A stretch of 64,000 nucleotides of DNA from Blastocatellia bacterium (GTDB taxonomy: Bacteria > Acidobacteriota > Blastocatellia > Chloracidobacteriales > JADJPF01): the NCBI GenBank assembly GCA_016713405.1, contig JADJPF010000003.1, forward strand, positions 372,001 to 436,000, given 5' to 3'. Both the position numbers and the translations under genes were made by a program. Below the pieces are notes generated by a model. That model saw only the letters and a program-made list of their open reading frames with translations. It was not told the origin of the DNA and searched no databases. Below, piece by piece: positions 44,811-52,825 of this stretch; position 1 is the stretch's first letter; each line of letters starts with the position of its first letter.

Positions 44811-45402
44811 ATGGCAACACCAGAAGATGTTAGACGGGCGCGTTTAGAAGCCGACTATGAAGAAATGAAATCTATTCGTGGCACTGCTATTAGCTGGCAA
44901 GCTTATGGTACGCCTCCACATGAATATATTGTTACTTTTAATATTCGTAGTTATATTAATACTTCTTTAACACGCGATGAGCATCGTATACGTATTATCC
45001 TATCGCCTAGCCATCCATTTGAAAAACCTGTAGTAATGATGCATGAAATGGTGCCAATTTTTCAATCCTCATGTTTGGCCCGATGGAAAGGTTTGTATAG
45101 GTGGTTGGGATTATCGGGAAGGTTTAGGGTCTTTTGTAGTAAAAATGGCGAGACTCTTTCAATATGACCCTGATTTAGTAGACCCTTATTCAATTGCAAA
45201 CTATAACGCGGCAGATTGGTATTATGCTAATCCAACGCTATTTCCTTCTGACCGACAAATTTTACCTGTACCTGGTCGTGAACCAGCACCACAAACTTTT
45301 CAAGTAAAAAAAGTATCTGATACCCCTGCGGCAGGAGCAGCTAGTCCTCAACCTCCACAGCCACCTCCACCGCCAAGACGTACTTTCTTGATTAGGAAGT
45401 AA
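44811..45402 (+). CDS. E2-like ubiquitin-conjugating enzyme (one-base frameshift)
   Basis: The gene is split over two frames. The first frame from ATG 44811 encodes the N-terminal E2 half (HEYIVTFNIRSY, RIRIILSPSHPFEKPVV). At the TTTTT run at 45058-45062, dropping one T gives IFNPHVWPDGKVCIGGWDYR, an E2-type active site with Cys95 (codon 45094-45096). The second frame then continues to 45402 and ends in a Pro-rich tail (QPPQPPPPPRR). Without the shift the product would stop at 45167 and lack the catalytic Cys. A sequencing error is likely; a programmed +1 shift is the alternative. The repaired protein has 196 residues and is followed by the protease gene 5 bases later. Confidence 0.85.
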
Positions 45403-45407
45403 TTCGT

Positions 45408-46142
45408 ATGAAATTTGTTATTAAAAAAGTTAATGAAGTTGAAGCTGTTAGGCGGCGATTGCCAGAAGTTGTGGAAATTGAAGGTGAGCCTCCTACAGAG
45501 GACTTCCGTATCTTTCTTTCGCGTCAAGCAAGAGAGAAAATCTTTATTGCAGGCTCTCATAACCCTGATGGAATGGCTGCTTCACTTTATAGACGTGAAA
45601 ATGAGCGGGGAGGCGTTTTATTAGGTAATCTTTATTACGATGAAGTAAATGGCAAAAAAATTACATATACTGCAATAACTGATGCAATGCCTGCCGATGA
45701 TGCTCAAGCAGGTTCAACACACGTTGAATTTGATGGTGGAATGCTAAAAAAAGTAATGGAAGAGGCTAGCGATTACATTCAAAAAACAGGTCAAAATGCC
45801 CGCATTGTAGGTTGGTATCATACTCACCCAGGATTTGGAGTATTTATGTCTGGAACTGACCAAAATACTCAACGCCAAATTTATGGTACAGACTGGCATA
45901 TAGCAATAGTTTTTGACCCAATTCGCAGGGATTATGGAATTTTTTACGGCAAAGATTCCACTCCAGCTACAGGTTGGGGGATTTTTGATTTAATTGCTGA
46001 AGGTTTTCCTCCTCCAATGAAAATTAAATTAAGGGTTAATAATACCCAAAATCGCCAAGTAGAAGAAGATTTTTTCCAATTAAAAGAAGCCTTATTTGAG
46101 GAATTTAGAGAAATGTTTGATCCTATTAAAGATGTAATTTAA
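45408..46142 (+). CDS. JAMM/JAB1-type deubiquitinase-like metalloprotease
   Basis: The 244-residue protein has a complete JAMM signature: Glu66 in ENERGGVLLG, His138 and His140 in WYHTHPGFGVFMSGTD, with Ser148 and Asp151. These bind and activate one zinc for isopeptide or peptide cleavage. It would trim the Leu after Gly-Gly of the ubiquitin-like protein, remove it from targets, or both. A short N-terminal and a 70-residue C-terminal extension flank the domain. The ATG lies 5 bases after the E2 stop. The operon order E1, membrane protein, Ubl, E2, protease is the notable context. Confidence 0.92.
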   Translation: MKFVIKKVNEVEAVRRRLPEVVEIEGEPPTEDFRIFLSRQAREKIFIAGSHNPDGMAASLYRRENERGGVLLGNLYYDEVNGKKITYTAITDAMPADDAQAGSTHVEFDGGMLKKVMEEASDYIQKTGQNARIVGWYHTHPGFGVFMSGTDQNTQRQIYGTDWHIAIVFDPIRRDYGIFYGKDSTPATGWGIFDLIAEGFPPPMKIKLRVNNTQNRQVEEDFFQLKEALFEEFREMFDPIKDVI

Positions 46143-46256
46143 TTAATATAATTACTTTCCTTGTATATCTACTTATATTTGCCCTCAAAATATTATGCTA
46201 AAAAGCTTTAAGATAATGTTAAATAAACTCTAATTTCGCTAAGATGAGGTACTTGT

Positions 46257-47309
46257 ATGGACGATAAATTTGATATAGAAGACACCCCAAAAGCAATTAA
46301 AAGTGAGGAAATAGAATCTGAAATAAAAAGCTTTGATTTAGCAGAAAAACAACTTAGTAATATTGTTTCAAGTATAGATTTAGAAACAGTAACACAAATT
46401 AGGGATCAAATAGATAATCACTATGTTGCATCTGTTGTTTATAAAGAATTAATGTCTAATGTAAATAATCGTCAAGAGTTAATAGATGAGCTTAAAAATA
46501 AACTAATAGAGCAGCAAAAAGATATAAGTACTTGTTTATCTGAGCAAGAAGAAATAAAAAAACAAATAGTCCTATTAGAAGATAAACAACAAGAATGCTT
46601 AAAAGAATATCAAGAAGGGGCGCAAGAATTAGAAGAAGAAGTTATAGAAATAGATAAACAAATTATTGAATTAGAAAAACAAATACTTGAATTAAGAAGG
46701 CGTAAGTCAGAAATAGCTGAACAACAAGAAGTAAGGCTAAAAGAACAAGATAATACACAGTTAGAAATACAAAAAGAAATTGATGATTTAGCAAAAAATA
46801 ATGAAGAGTTAAAAGAAAAAGAAAAAGAATTAGCCCATAAACTTAACTCTATTTCAAAACCAGAAAATTTATCAGTTTTAGATAGACGAATAGAGGATTT
46901 AATTCATCATATTTGTGCTATTTTTGAGTCTCCAGCAACGAATTTAACAGCTAAAATCCCCCAAGATGACCTAGCACAAACACCTATTTTTCAGCTTGAA
47001 CCCTGGGCAGCAGAAGAAAATCGAGGGTTAAGTAAAATAGTTCTTCCTATGGGGGTAAAACAAGTAGTTTTATCTTTACATATTCCTGGGGATAAGACTT
47101 TTGAACGCTATAGTGCTGAACTATATTCTTCTAATGGCCGACGGGTCTGGAATAGTGATAAACTAGAGATCAATGGACGTGCAGTAGTAGTTAATTTTAA
47201 TTCAACATTTTTCCTTTCTGATGATTATGAAATGCGTCTTAAAGGACGTAACACGGAAAGACATTACACCCCAATAGCAGAATATTATTTTAATATAAAT
47301 AAAAAATAA
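46257..47309 (+). CDS. Coiled-coil protein with C-terminal beta domain
   Basis: The 350-residue acidic protein is a long coiled coil from about residue 60 to 205 (LEDKQQECLKEYQEGAQELE is one heptad stretch), followed by a predicted beta-rich domain from about 235 (FQLEPWAAEENRGLSKIVLPMGVKQVVLSLHI, RYSAELYSSNGRRVWNSD, FLSDDYEMRLKG). The end resembles a carbohydrate- or protein-binding sandwich, but I cannot name it. No signal peptide. It follows the ubiquitin-like operon after 114 bases and could be a substrate or scaffold, with no direct evidence. Confidence 0.55.
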   Translation: MDDKFDIEDTPKAIKSEEIESEIKSFDLAEKQLSNIVSSIDLETVTQIRDQIDNHYVASVVYKELMSNVNNRQELIDELKNKLIEQQKDISTCLSEQEEIKKQIVLLEDKQQECLKEYQEGAQELEEEVIEIDKQIIELEKQILELRRRKSEIAEQQEVRLKEQDNTQLEIQKEIDDLAKNNEELKEKEKELAHKLNSISKPENLSVLDRRIEDLIHHICAIFESPATNLTAKIPQDDLAQTPIFQLEPWAAEENRGLSKIVLPMGVKQVVLSLHIPGDKTFERYSAELYSSNGRRVWNSDKLEINGRAVVVNFNSTFFLSDDYEMRLKGRNTERHYTPIAEYYFNINKK

Positions 47310-47352
47310 TAATGTTTAAAATCATCTATTGATAAGACTTAAGGAGCAGTAA

Positions 47353-48540
47353 ATGAAGATTTCTGGTTGGAAAAAGAGGATTTTTTATAGCCTACTTTTT
47401 TTTCTAGGAGTAATGCTAGCTTTCTTTTTTATTGCTCCAGGTCAAGTAGAAGAAAGTAATAATAAAGTCTTAAATCGTCCTCCTTATTTTGCTTCAGAAA
47501 AAGCTAAAGAGCTTCATAAAAGCTTATTTATTATAGATTTACACGCTGATTCACTGCTTTGGAATAGAAATCTTCTTAAATCTAGTTCTAGAGGACAAGT
47601 TGATATCCCGCGCCTAATTGAAGGCAATGTTGCAATACAAGCTTTTACTGTAGTAACAAAATCACCAAGAAAATTTAATATCGAAAAAAATGATGATAAA
47701 ACAGATAATATTTTTCTTTTAGCCTTTTGCCAACGCTGGCCGCTAGCTACTTGGAATAGCTTAACAGAACGCGCTCTTTATCAGGCGAGTAAGTTAGATA
47801 ACTTTGCTAGTGCTTCTGAAGGAAAATTAATATTAATTAAGTCTAAAAAAGACTTAGAAAATTATTTATTAGCCAGAGAAAAAAATCCTACTATTACAGC
47901 CGGGTTTTTAGGTATAGAAGGGGCGCATGCGTTAGATGGAAAAATTGATAATGTAGAAGTACTATTTAATGCAGGATTTCGGATGATGTCGCCAGCACAT
48001 TTTTTTGATAATGAAATAGGTGGTTCGGCTCATGGCTTAAAAAGAGAAGGATTAACAGATTTAGGTAAAGAAATGATTCGCAGAATGGAAGCTAAAAATA
48101 TGATAGTAGATTTAGCACATTCCTCTAGCAAAGTAATAGATGATGTTTTAGCGATGGCTACTCGTCCAGTTGTAGTCTCACATACAGGTGTTAAAGGTAC
48201 TTGCAACAACAACCGCAATCTTACAGATGAACAAATTAAAGCTATTGCTCAAAGGGGTGGAGTTATTGGTATAGGTTATTGGGATACGGCTGTTTGTGGT
48301 AAAGATGCTAAATCAGTTGTAAAGGCTATAAAATATGTTGTTGACTTAGTAGGGGTTGATTATGTTGGCTTAGGATCAGACTTTGATGGAGCAGTAGTTG
48401 TTCCATTTGATACTACAGGAATTGTACAGATAACAGATGCTTTATTAACTGAAGGTTTTACTGTAGAAGAAATAAAAAAAATAATGGGTGAGAATAGTTT
48501 AAGAGTCTTAAAACAATGTTTGCCTGAATCTAAAAATTAA
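47353..48540 (+). CDS. Peptidase M19 (membrane dipeptidase)
   Basis: After a hydrophobic N-terminus (IFYSLLFFLGVMLAFFFIAPG) the M19 barrel follows: IIDLHADSLLW with the His-x-Asp metal ligands, FLGIEGAHAL with the bridging Glu, VDLAHSS and VVSHTGVKGTCNNNRNL with His ligands, and GLGSDFDGAV with the catalytic-site Asp. Such enzymes split dipeptides, including D-amino-acid or modified ones. The hydrophobic start may be a signal or anchor to the periplasm. ATG after AAGGAGCAG. Confidence 0.88.
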   Translation: MKISGWKKRIFYSLLFFLGVMLAFFFIAPGQVEESNNKVLNRPPYFASEKAKELHKSLFIIDLHADSLLWNRNLLKSSSRGQVDIPRLIEGNVAIQAFTVVTKSPRKFNIEKNDDKTDNIFLLAFCQRWPLATWNSLTERALYQASKLDNFASASEGKLILIKSKKDLENYLLAREKNPTITAGFLGIEGAHALDGKIDNVEVLFNAGFRMMSPAHFFDNEIGGSAHGLKREGLTDLGKEMIRRMEAKNMIVDLAHSSSKVIDDVLAMATRPVVVSHTGVKGTCNNNRNLTDEQIKAIAQRGGVIGIGYWDTAVCGKDAKSVVKAIKYVVDLVGVDYVGLGSDFDGAVVVPFDTTGIVQITDALLTEGFTVEEIKKIMGENSLRVLKQCLPESKN

Positions 48541-48767
48541 ATTTTCCGTAACGGAGAAAGCCAATTTTGTTAACTAGACTACACTATCAATTAATAGTAA
48601 AATCCCCTTGTTATCTTTCAACTAGCCGCTTCTTTTAAGCAAAATAAAAGTTGAACTAAAAGTTTTTGTCTATTAAGTATTTTAATAATAGTCAATTATA
48701 AAAAGTAACAAATATAGTGTTATTTATATTAAGTGTATAACATAGAGGGAATTTTTGAGGAGATCCG

Positions 48768-49037
48768 ATGGACGATTTAGAAAAAGCGATCCAAGAACTT
48801 AAGCTTCCTATTAGTTTGCCACCAGGTTCAGTTATGGTAATGGGGAAAAGAAGAATTCCAAATTTTGACTTAATTCTTGCTCAATTACCTGGTTGTGTTA
48901 CTGCGTTAGTTAATCCTAATGCAACTGCTCCAGGAGGTGGAGCAGATGGATATTTTATTCCATTAAAAGATGGTCGTTACTTAAAAATTACCTTAAAAGA
49001 TATGGAACTTATTGATCTATCAATAGTTAGCACTTAG
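48768..49037 (+). CDS. Small protein of unknown function
   Basis: This 89-residue protein starts at an ATG after GAGGAGATCC. It has a helical start (MDDLEKAIQELKLPISL), a Gly/Pro-rich middle (NPNATAPGGGADGYF) and a strand-rich end (DGRYLKITLKDMELIDL). No signal or membrane helix. Not recognised. It stands 44 bases before the enoyl-CoA hydratase gene. Confidence 0.5.
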   Translation: MDDLEKAIQELKLPISLPPGSVMVMGKRRIPNFDLILAQLPGCVTALVNPNATAPGGGADGYFIPLKDGRYLKITLKDMELIDLSIVST

Positions 49038-49080
49038 TTTGGTTTTCCTATAAACAAAAATTTTATATCTAGGAGAAAAG

Positions 49081-49872
49081 ATGTCTTATAAAACTCTGCT
49101 AATTGAGGAAGAAGAGAATATATTTAAGATAACAATGAATCGTCCAGAAGCAATGAATGCTTTAAGTACAGATTTAGCGATGGAATTAATACAAGTTTTT
49201 GAGGATTTAACAAATAAAGAAAATATTCGTGCTGTAATTCTTACTGGAGCAGGAAAGGCTTTTTCTGCTGGTGGGGATGTTAAACAAATGTTAACCGTAG
49301 TCGGAACAGATGCACCAAGCCAGTTTAGATTAGCTTTAGATGTTTACCATAAGTTAATACTACTAATGAGACGACTACCTAAGCCAATAATAGCTGCTGT
49401 TAATGGAGTAGCTGCTGGAGCAGGGTTTAATTTGGCTTTAGCTTGTGATGTACGAATTGCAGCTAAGGCAGCAAAATTTAGCCAAGCTTTTATTAGAATT
49501 GGGTTAATTCCAGATTTTGGAGGTACTTTCTTTTTGCCTCGTATAGTTGGCTGGGCAAAGGCAATGGAATTAATGATGACAGGGGAATTGCTTGATGCTG
49601 AGCAAGCAAAAAATTTGGGACTCGTTAATTTAATTGTTGATAATGAAGAATTACTTACTACAGCAGGCTTTTTTGCTAAGCAAGCATCTGAACTTCCTAC
49701 AAGTGCAATTGGTCGATTAAAACAGCTTTTAGATTCTAGCTATCATGCTTCTTTATCTGAACAATTAGAAATGGAAGCACAACTGCAAATGGAATGTTCT
49801 GCTACAGCAGACTTTGCAGAAGGTGTTAAAGCTTTTGCTGAAAAACGCCCTGCAAAATTCCAAGGACGCTAA
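49081..49872 (+). CDS. Enoyl-CoA hydratase/isomerase family protein
   Basis: The 263-residue protein is a crotonase-fold enzyme: LTGAGKAFSAGGDVKQM forms the first oxyanion loop, AAVNGVAAGAGFNLALACDVRIAA the second, and FIRIGLIPDFGGTFFLPRIVGWAKAMELMMTG the active-site helix. It hydrates or isomerises an acyl-CoA. The Glu-for-catalysis position near 110-140 contains Ala/Phe, and a Glu is not obvious there, so isomerase or thioesterase-like use cannot be excluded. ATG after AGGAGAAAAG. Confidence 0.9.
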   Translation: MSYKTLLIEEEENIFKITMNRPEAMNALSTDLAMELIQVFEDLTNKENIRAVILTGAGKAFSAGGDVKQMLTVVGTDAPSQFRLALDVYHKLILLMRRLPKPIIAAVNGVAAGAGFNLALACDVRIAAKAAKFSQAFIRIGLIPDFGGTFFLPRIVGWAKAMELMMTGELLDAEQAKNLGLVNLIVDNEELLTTAGFFAKQASELPTSAIGRLKQLLDSSYHASLSEQLEMEAQLQMECSATADFAEGVKAFAEKRPAKFQGR

Positions 49873-49884
49873 AAACATTTAATT

Positions 49885-49926
49885 AAACTAGAAAAGCCGC
49901 TTAAACTTAAGCGGCTTTTCTAGTTT
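49885..49926. terminator. Strong bidirectional terminator
   Basis: A 20-bp perfect inverted repeat (AAACTAGAAAAGCCGCTTAA and its complement, a two-base centre) has a T-run on the right and A-rich DNA on the left. It ends both the enoyl-CoA hydratase gene and the convergent cupredoxin gene. Confidence 0.9.
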
Positions 49927-49934
49927 ATAGAACT

Positions 49935-50630
49935 CTACAATCCAGGTGCATAATCTCTTCCATCTTTATTTTTATGTGGAATATTGGTATAACCTGCCTC
50001 ATCTACTTGAATAGAACCTGCATTAGTGTTTCCTGAGACTGTTATTTCCCGAGTAAGGTCGTTTAATGTTTTGGTTAAGGCTCTTTCATGCCAAACTTTA
50101 AGAGAATATTTCCCGCTAGGAACATTACTTATTTCTATTTTCCCAGAATTATCACTTACCCCATAATAACGAGTTTTTACAGCAAGAACAAAACCTTTCA
50201 TTTGTGGGTGAATATTGCAGTAAATTGGAACTACACCAGGGCGATTCATTGGCAAATCACGGCTTTCACCCGCTTGATAAAGTCCTAGATCAAAACGTTT
50301 TACATCTGATGGGGAAAAAACATTGTGTGGAAAAGGATCATCATTAGGAAAACTAATTGTATAACCTGCTGGAACAACTAATACTTGAGGAATAAACTTT
50401 TTACCCTTTTGACGCATAGTTGGGTAAGGAGGTGTTTGTTTAGGTACACGGGCAGGAGTCCCAAGAGGTTCTAACCATACTACAACATTGCTGGGAATAT
50501 CTCTTTTTGCATTTGCTAATGTAATTGTTGCTTCTACTTTTCCCCCTTGTGGGAAAGAATAACTTACATTAAAAGCAGTAACAAAAAACACTAGAAAAAT
50601 TACTAGAGATAAAACTTTAGATAAGAACAT
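49935..50630 (-). CDS. Secreted cupredoxin-like protein with a carboxypeptidase-regulatory-type module
   Basis: The true start is ATG 50630 (MFLSKVLSLVIFL), 4 bases after the kinase stop; a longer frame to 50711 overlaps the kinase and lacks a signal. After the signal peptide (cleavage near SYS) the protein has a type-I copper site: His in FPHNVFSP, then Cys, His and Met in YCNIHPQMKGF. A CarboxypepD_reg-like beta-sandwich follows (YYGVSDNSGKIEISNVPSGKYSLKVWHE). It is probably a periplasmic electron-transfer or copper-binding protein. Co-transcribed with the kinase-FGE gene. Confidence 0.85.
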   Translation of the reverse strand: MFLSKVLSLVIFLVFFVTAFNVSYSFPQGGKVEATITLANAKRDIPSNVVVWLEPLGTPARVPKQTPPYPTMRQKGKKFIPQVLVVPAGYTISFPNDDPFPHNVFSPSDVKRFDLGLYQAGESRDLPMNRPGVVPIYCNIHPQMKGFVLAVKTRYYGVSDNSGKIEISNVPSGKYSLKVWHERALTKTLNDLTREITVSGNTNAGSIQVDEAGYTNIPHKNKDGRDYAPGL

Positions 50631-50634
50631 TTTT

Positions 50635-52572
50635 TTATTTGCTTTTTGCACATCTAAAACCAAAGTCATATTGCCTTCCATCAGGGATATCATTGATACG
50701 TGCAGAAACACGTATTTTACTTAAATCTGTATACCAAGACCCACCACGTAAAACTTTAGTCTTACCACTTGCTGGCCCAGTAGGATTTTTTTCTGGGGAG
50801 TTAAAGTAGTAAGTTTTTTCATACCAATCATTGCACCATTGCCAAACATTACCTGACATTCCATAAAGTCCGTATCCATTTGCATTATAGGCTTTTACAG
50901 GTTTTGTTGGTAATGGTATTTCTCCAGTCAAACTAGCACTAGCTAGTTCAGCATTTCCATAATTTGCTTTTTTTTCAGGGTCATCTTTACCCCAAGGATA
51001 TTTCTCACCTGTTAAACCACCACGAGCAGCATATTCCCATTCTGCTTCTGAAGGAAGTCGTTTACCTGCCCATTTAGCATAAGCTTGTGCATCATTCCAA
51101 GAAATATTTACAACAGGATGATCTCGGTGATCTGAAGTTGCATAAGTACGCCAATCATATTCATCTTGTTGTTTTTCTGCATCTGTAACATATTTGGTTT
51201 CAGTAACAAATTTTTCAAATTGAGCATTTGTTATAGGAGTAATATCTATGTAAAAATCATTTACATAAACATCGTGAACAGGTCTTTCATCATCAAAAAC
51301 CCCTTCATCACTACCCATCTTCATCCAACCACCAGGAATAAGAACCATATCAGGAAAATTTTTATCTACTATTTGACTACCAGGTGCTGCTGGAACTTTA
51401 CCAAGCATTTTCTTTGATGCAACATAACCTCCACCAGCTAGCATAACTAGTAAAACTATTCCTATTACAGCATAAAGCCAAACAGGTTTTTTATTAGGAT
51501 TGGGAACTTGTTCTGTTTGAGTATTTATTTGAGTAGAGTTTACGCTATTAATAGCACTAGTTTTAGGTTTATTATAATCACCTGTAGAAATACCTGCGGC
51601 TGGAGGAAATTCTTCATCCCCTCCATAAAGACCTTCACTATGAGCAGAGTGCAACAATTCACTTGCAAAAGCTCCTGCACTGCTATAACGATCATTAGGT
51701 TCTTTGTTTAAGGCACGAAGAACAGCTTTATCTACACTATCTGGGATCTCACTTACAATAGTTCGCATAGAAGGAGGCGGGTCAACTATATGTTTTACAG
51801 CAAGTCCTGTAGGAGTTGGAGCAGTAAATGGAAGTCGCCCTGTCATCATTTCAAATGCTACTACGCCAAGGCTATAAATATCTGATCTAAAATCAATTGC
51901 ACTTTCTCCACGACATTGTTCTGGAGACATATAATTTACTGTCCCAACAATAGTTCCAGCACGGGTAATAGAGTTATCCTGGTTTCCTTCTATCACCATT
52001 TTAGCAATACCAAAATCAAATACTTTTACTATATGTTTACCACGATCTACTTTAATCATTACATTATCTGGTTTTAGATCGCGGTGTATAATCTTTTTAG
52101 CATGTGCATCATCTAGTGCTGCACAAATTTGAGACATTATATTAGCTGTAGTGCTTGGAGAGAGATGACCTTTTTTGCGGATAAGTTGAGTTAAATTATA
52201 GCCTGGAACAAATTCCATTACTAAATAAAGCATATCTTCAGCACGGCCAAAGTCAGTTACTTTAACAGCATTAGGATGATCTATTAGGGCTGCTGCTCGT
52301 GCCTCACGTAGAAAGCGTTCTACAATTTCTTCATGAGAAGCTAATTTAGGGTTAATTAACTTAATAGCTACTTCATTATTGATAAAAACATGACGAGCGC
52401 GAAAAACTCCACCCATTCCACCTAAACCTAAGAGGTTTAGGATTTCATATTTACCATCAATAACTTTACCTATTAGCGAACCTACATCAAAATCCGCTAA
52501 TTTATTATTGTCATCAGGACAAACTTCTGAGCTATCTGGATAGGATTTCTGACATTTAGGACAATATTTCAT
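50635..52572 (-). CDS. Ser/Thr protein kinase fused to a formylglycine-generating-enzyme-like domain
   Basis: The 645-residue protein starts with a small zinc ribbon (CPKC, CPDD). A Hanks-type kinase (about 35-310) follows with LLGLGGMGGVFRA, HRDLKPDN near 162, DFGIAKMV and SPEQCRGE. One membrane helix (LYAVIGIVLLVMLAGGGYVAS) is near 370. A C-terminal FGE/SUMF1-like domain (about 405-643) shows IPGGWMKMGS, ISWNDAQAYAKWAGKRLPSEAEWEYAAR, WCNDWYEKTYY, LRGGSW and FGFRCAK. The FGE part lies outside the inner membrane, so the protein may sense an extracytoplasmic ligand. Whether it oxidises Cys cannot be seen. It is coupled to the cupredoxin gene. Confidence 0.93.
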   Translation of the reverse strand: MKYCPKCQKSYPDSSEVCPDDNNKLADFDVGSLIGKVIDGKYEILNLLGLGGMGGVFRARHVFINNEVAIKLINPKLASHEEIVERFLREARAAALIDHPNAVKVTDFGRAEDMLYLVMEFVPGYNLTQLIRKKGHLSPSTTANIMSQICAALDDAHAKKIIHRDLKPDNVMIKVDRGKHIVKVFDFGIAKMVIEGNQDNSITRAGTIVGTVNYMSPEQCRGESAIDFRSDIYSLGVVAFEMMTGRLPFTAPTPTGLAVKHIVDPPPSMRTIVSEIPDSVDKAVLRALNKEPNDRYSSAGAFASELLHSAHSEGLYGGDEEFPPAAGISTGDYNKPKTSAINSVNSTQINTQTEQVPNPNKKPVWLYAVIGIVLLVMLAGGGYVASKKMLGKVPAAPGSQIVDKNFPDMVLIPGGWMKMGSDEGVFDDERPVHDVYVNDFYIDITPITNAQFEKFVTETKYVTDAEKQQDEYDWRTYATSDHRDHPVVNISWNDAQAYAKWAGKRLPSEAEWEYAARGGLTGEKYPWGKDDPEKKANYGNAELASASLTGEIPLPTKPVKAYNANGYGLYGMSGNVWQWCNDWYEKTYYFNSPEKNPTGPASGKTKVLRGGSWYTDLSKIRVSARINDIPDGRQYDFGFRCAKSK

Positions 52573-52825
52573 GGATTATCAATAAAACCTAGCAATTGAG
52601 GTAATCATAATTTCCAAGCTAACAGTCAATTTTATTATTTAATAAACTGCTAAAAATAGATCTAATTAGATGTTTTTATACCTAATACTTAACAAATTCC
52701 GCTAATTAGCAGCAAACTTTAAAGTCAATATATCAGAACTACTATATATTGAGCAACTCTGTTTGTATGTTCTTTAATTTAAAATCTCTTTCATAATTCT
52801 AATACATTGTTTTTCAAGTAAATAG
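52573..52825. other. AT-rich spacer upstream of the kinase gene
   Basis: These 253 bases hold no gene and no clear hairpin. The kinase-cupredoxin promoter should lie here. No consensus elements are readable with confidence. Confidence 0.4.

Noticed and set aside
45415..45624. 69-codon frame overlapping the JAMM gene
   Set aside because: Same strand, other frame, inside a gene with a complete zinc motif.
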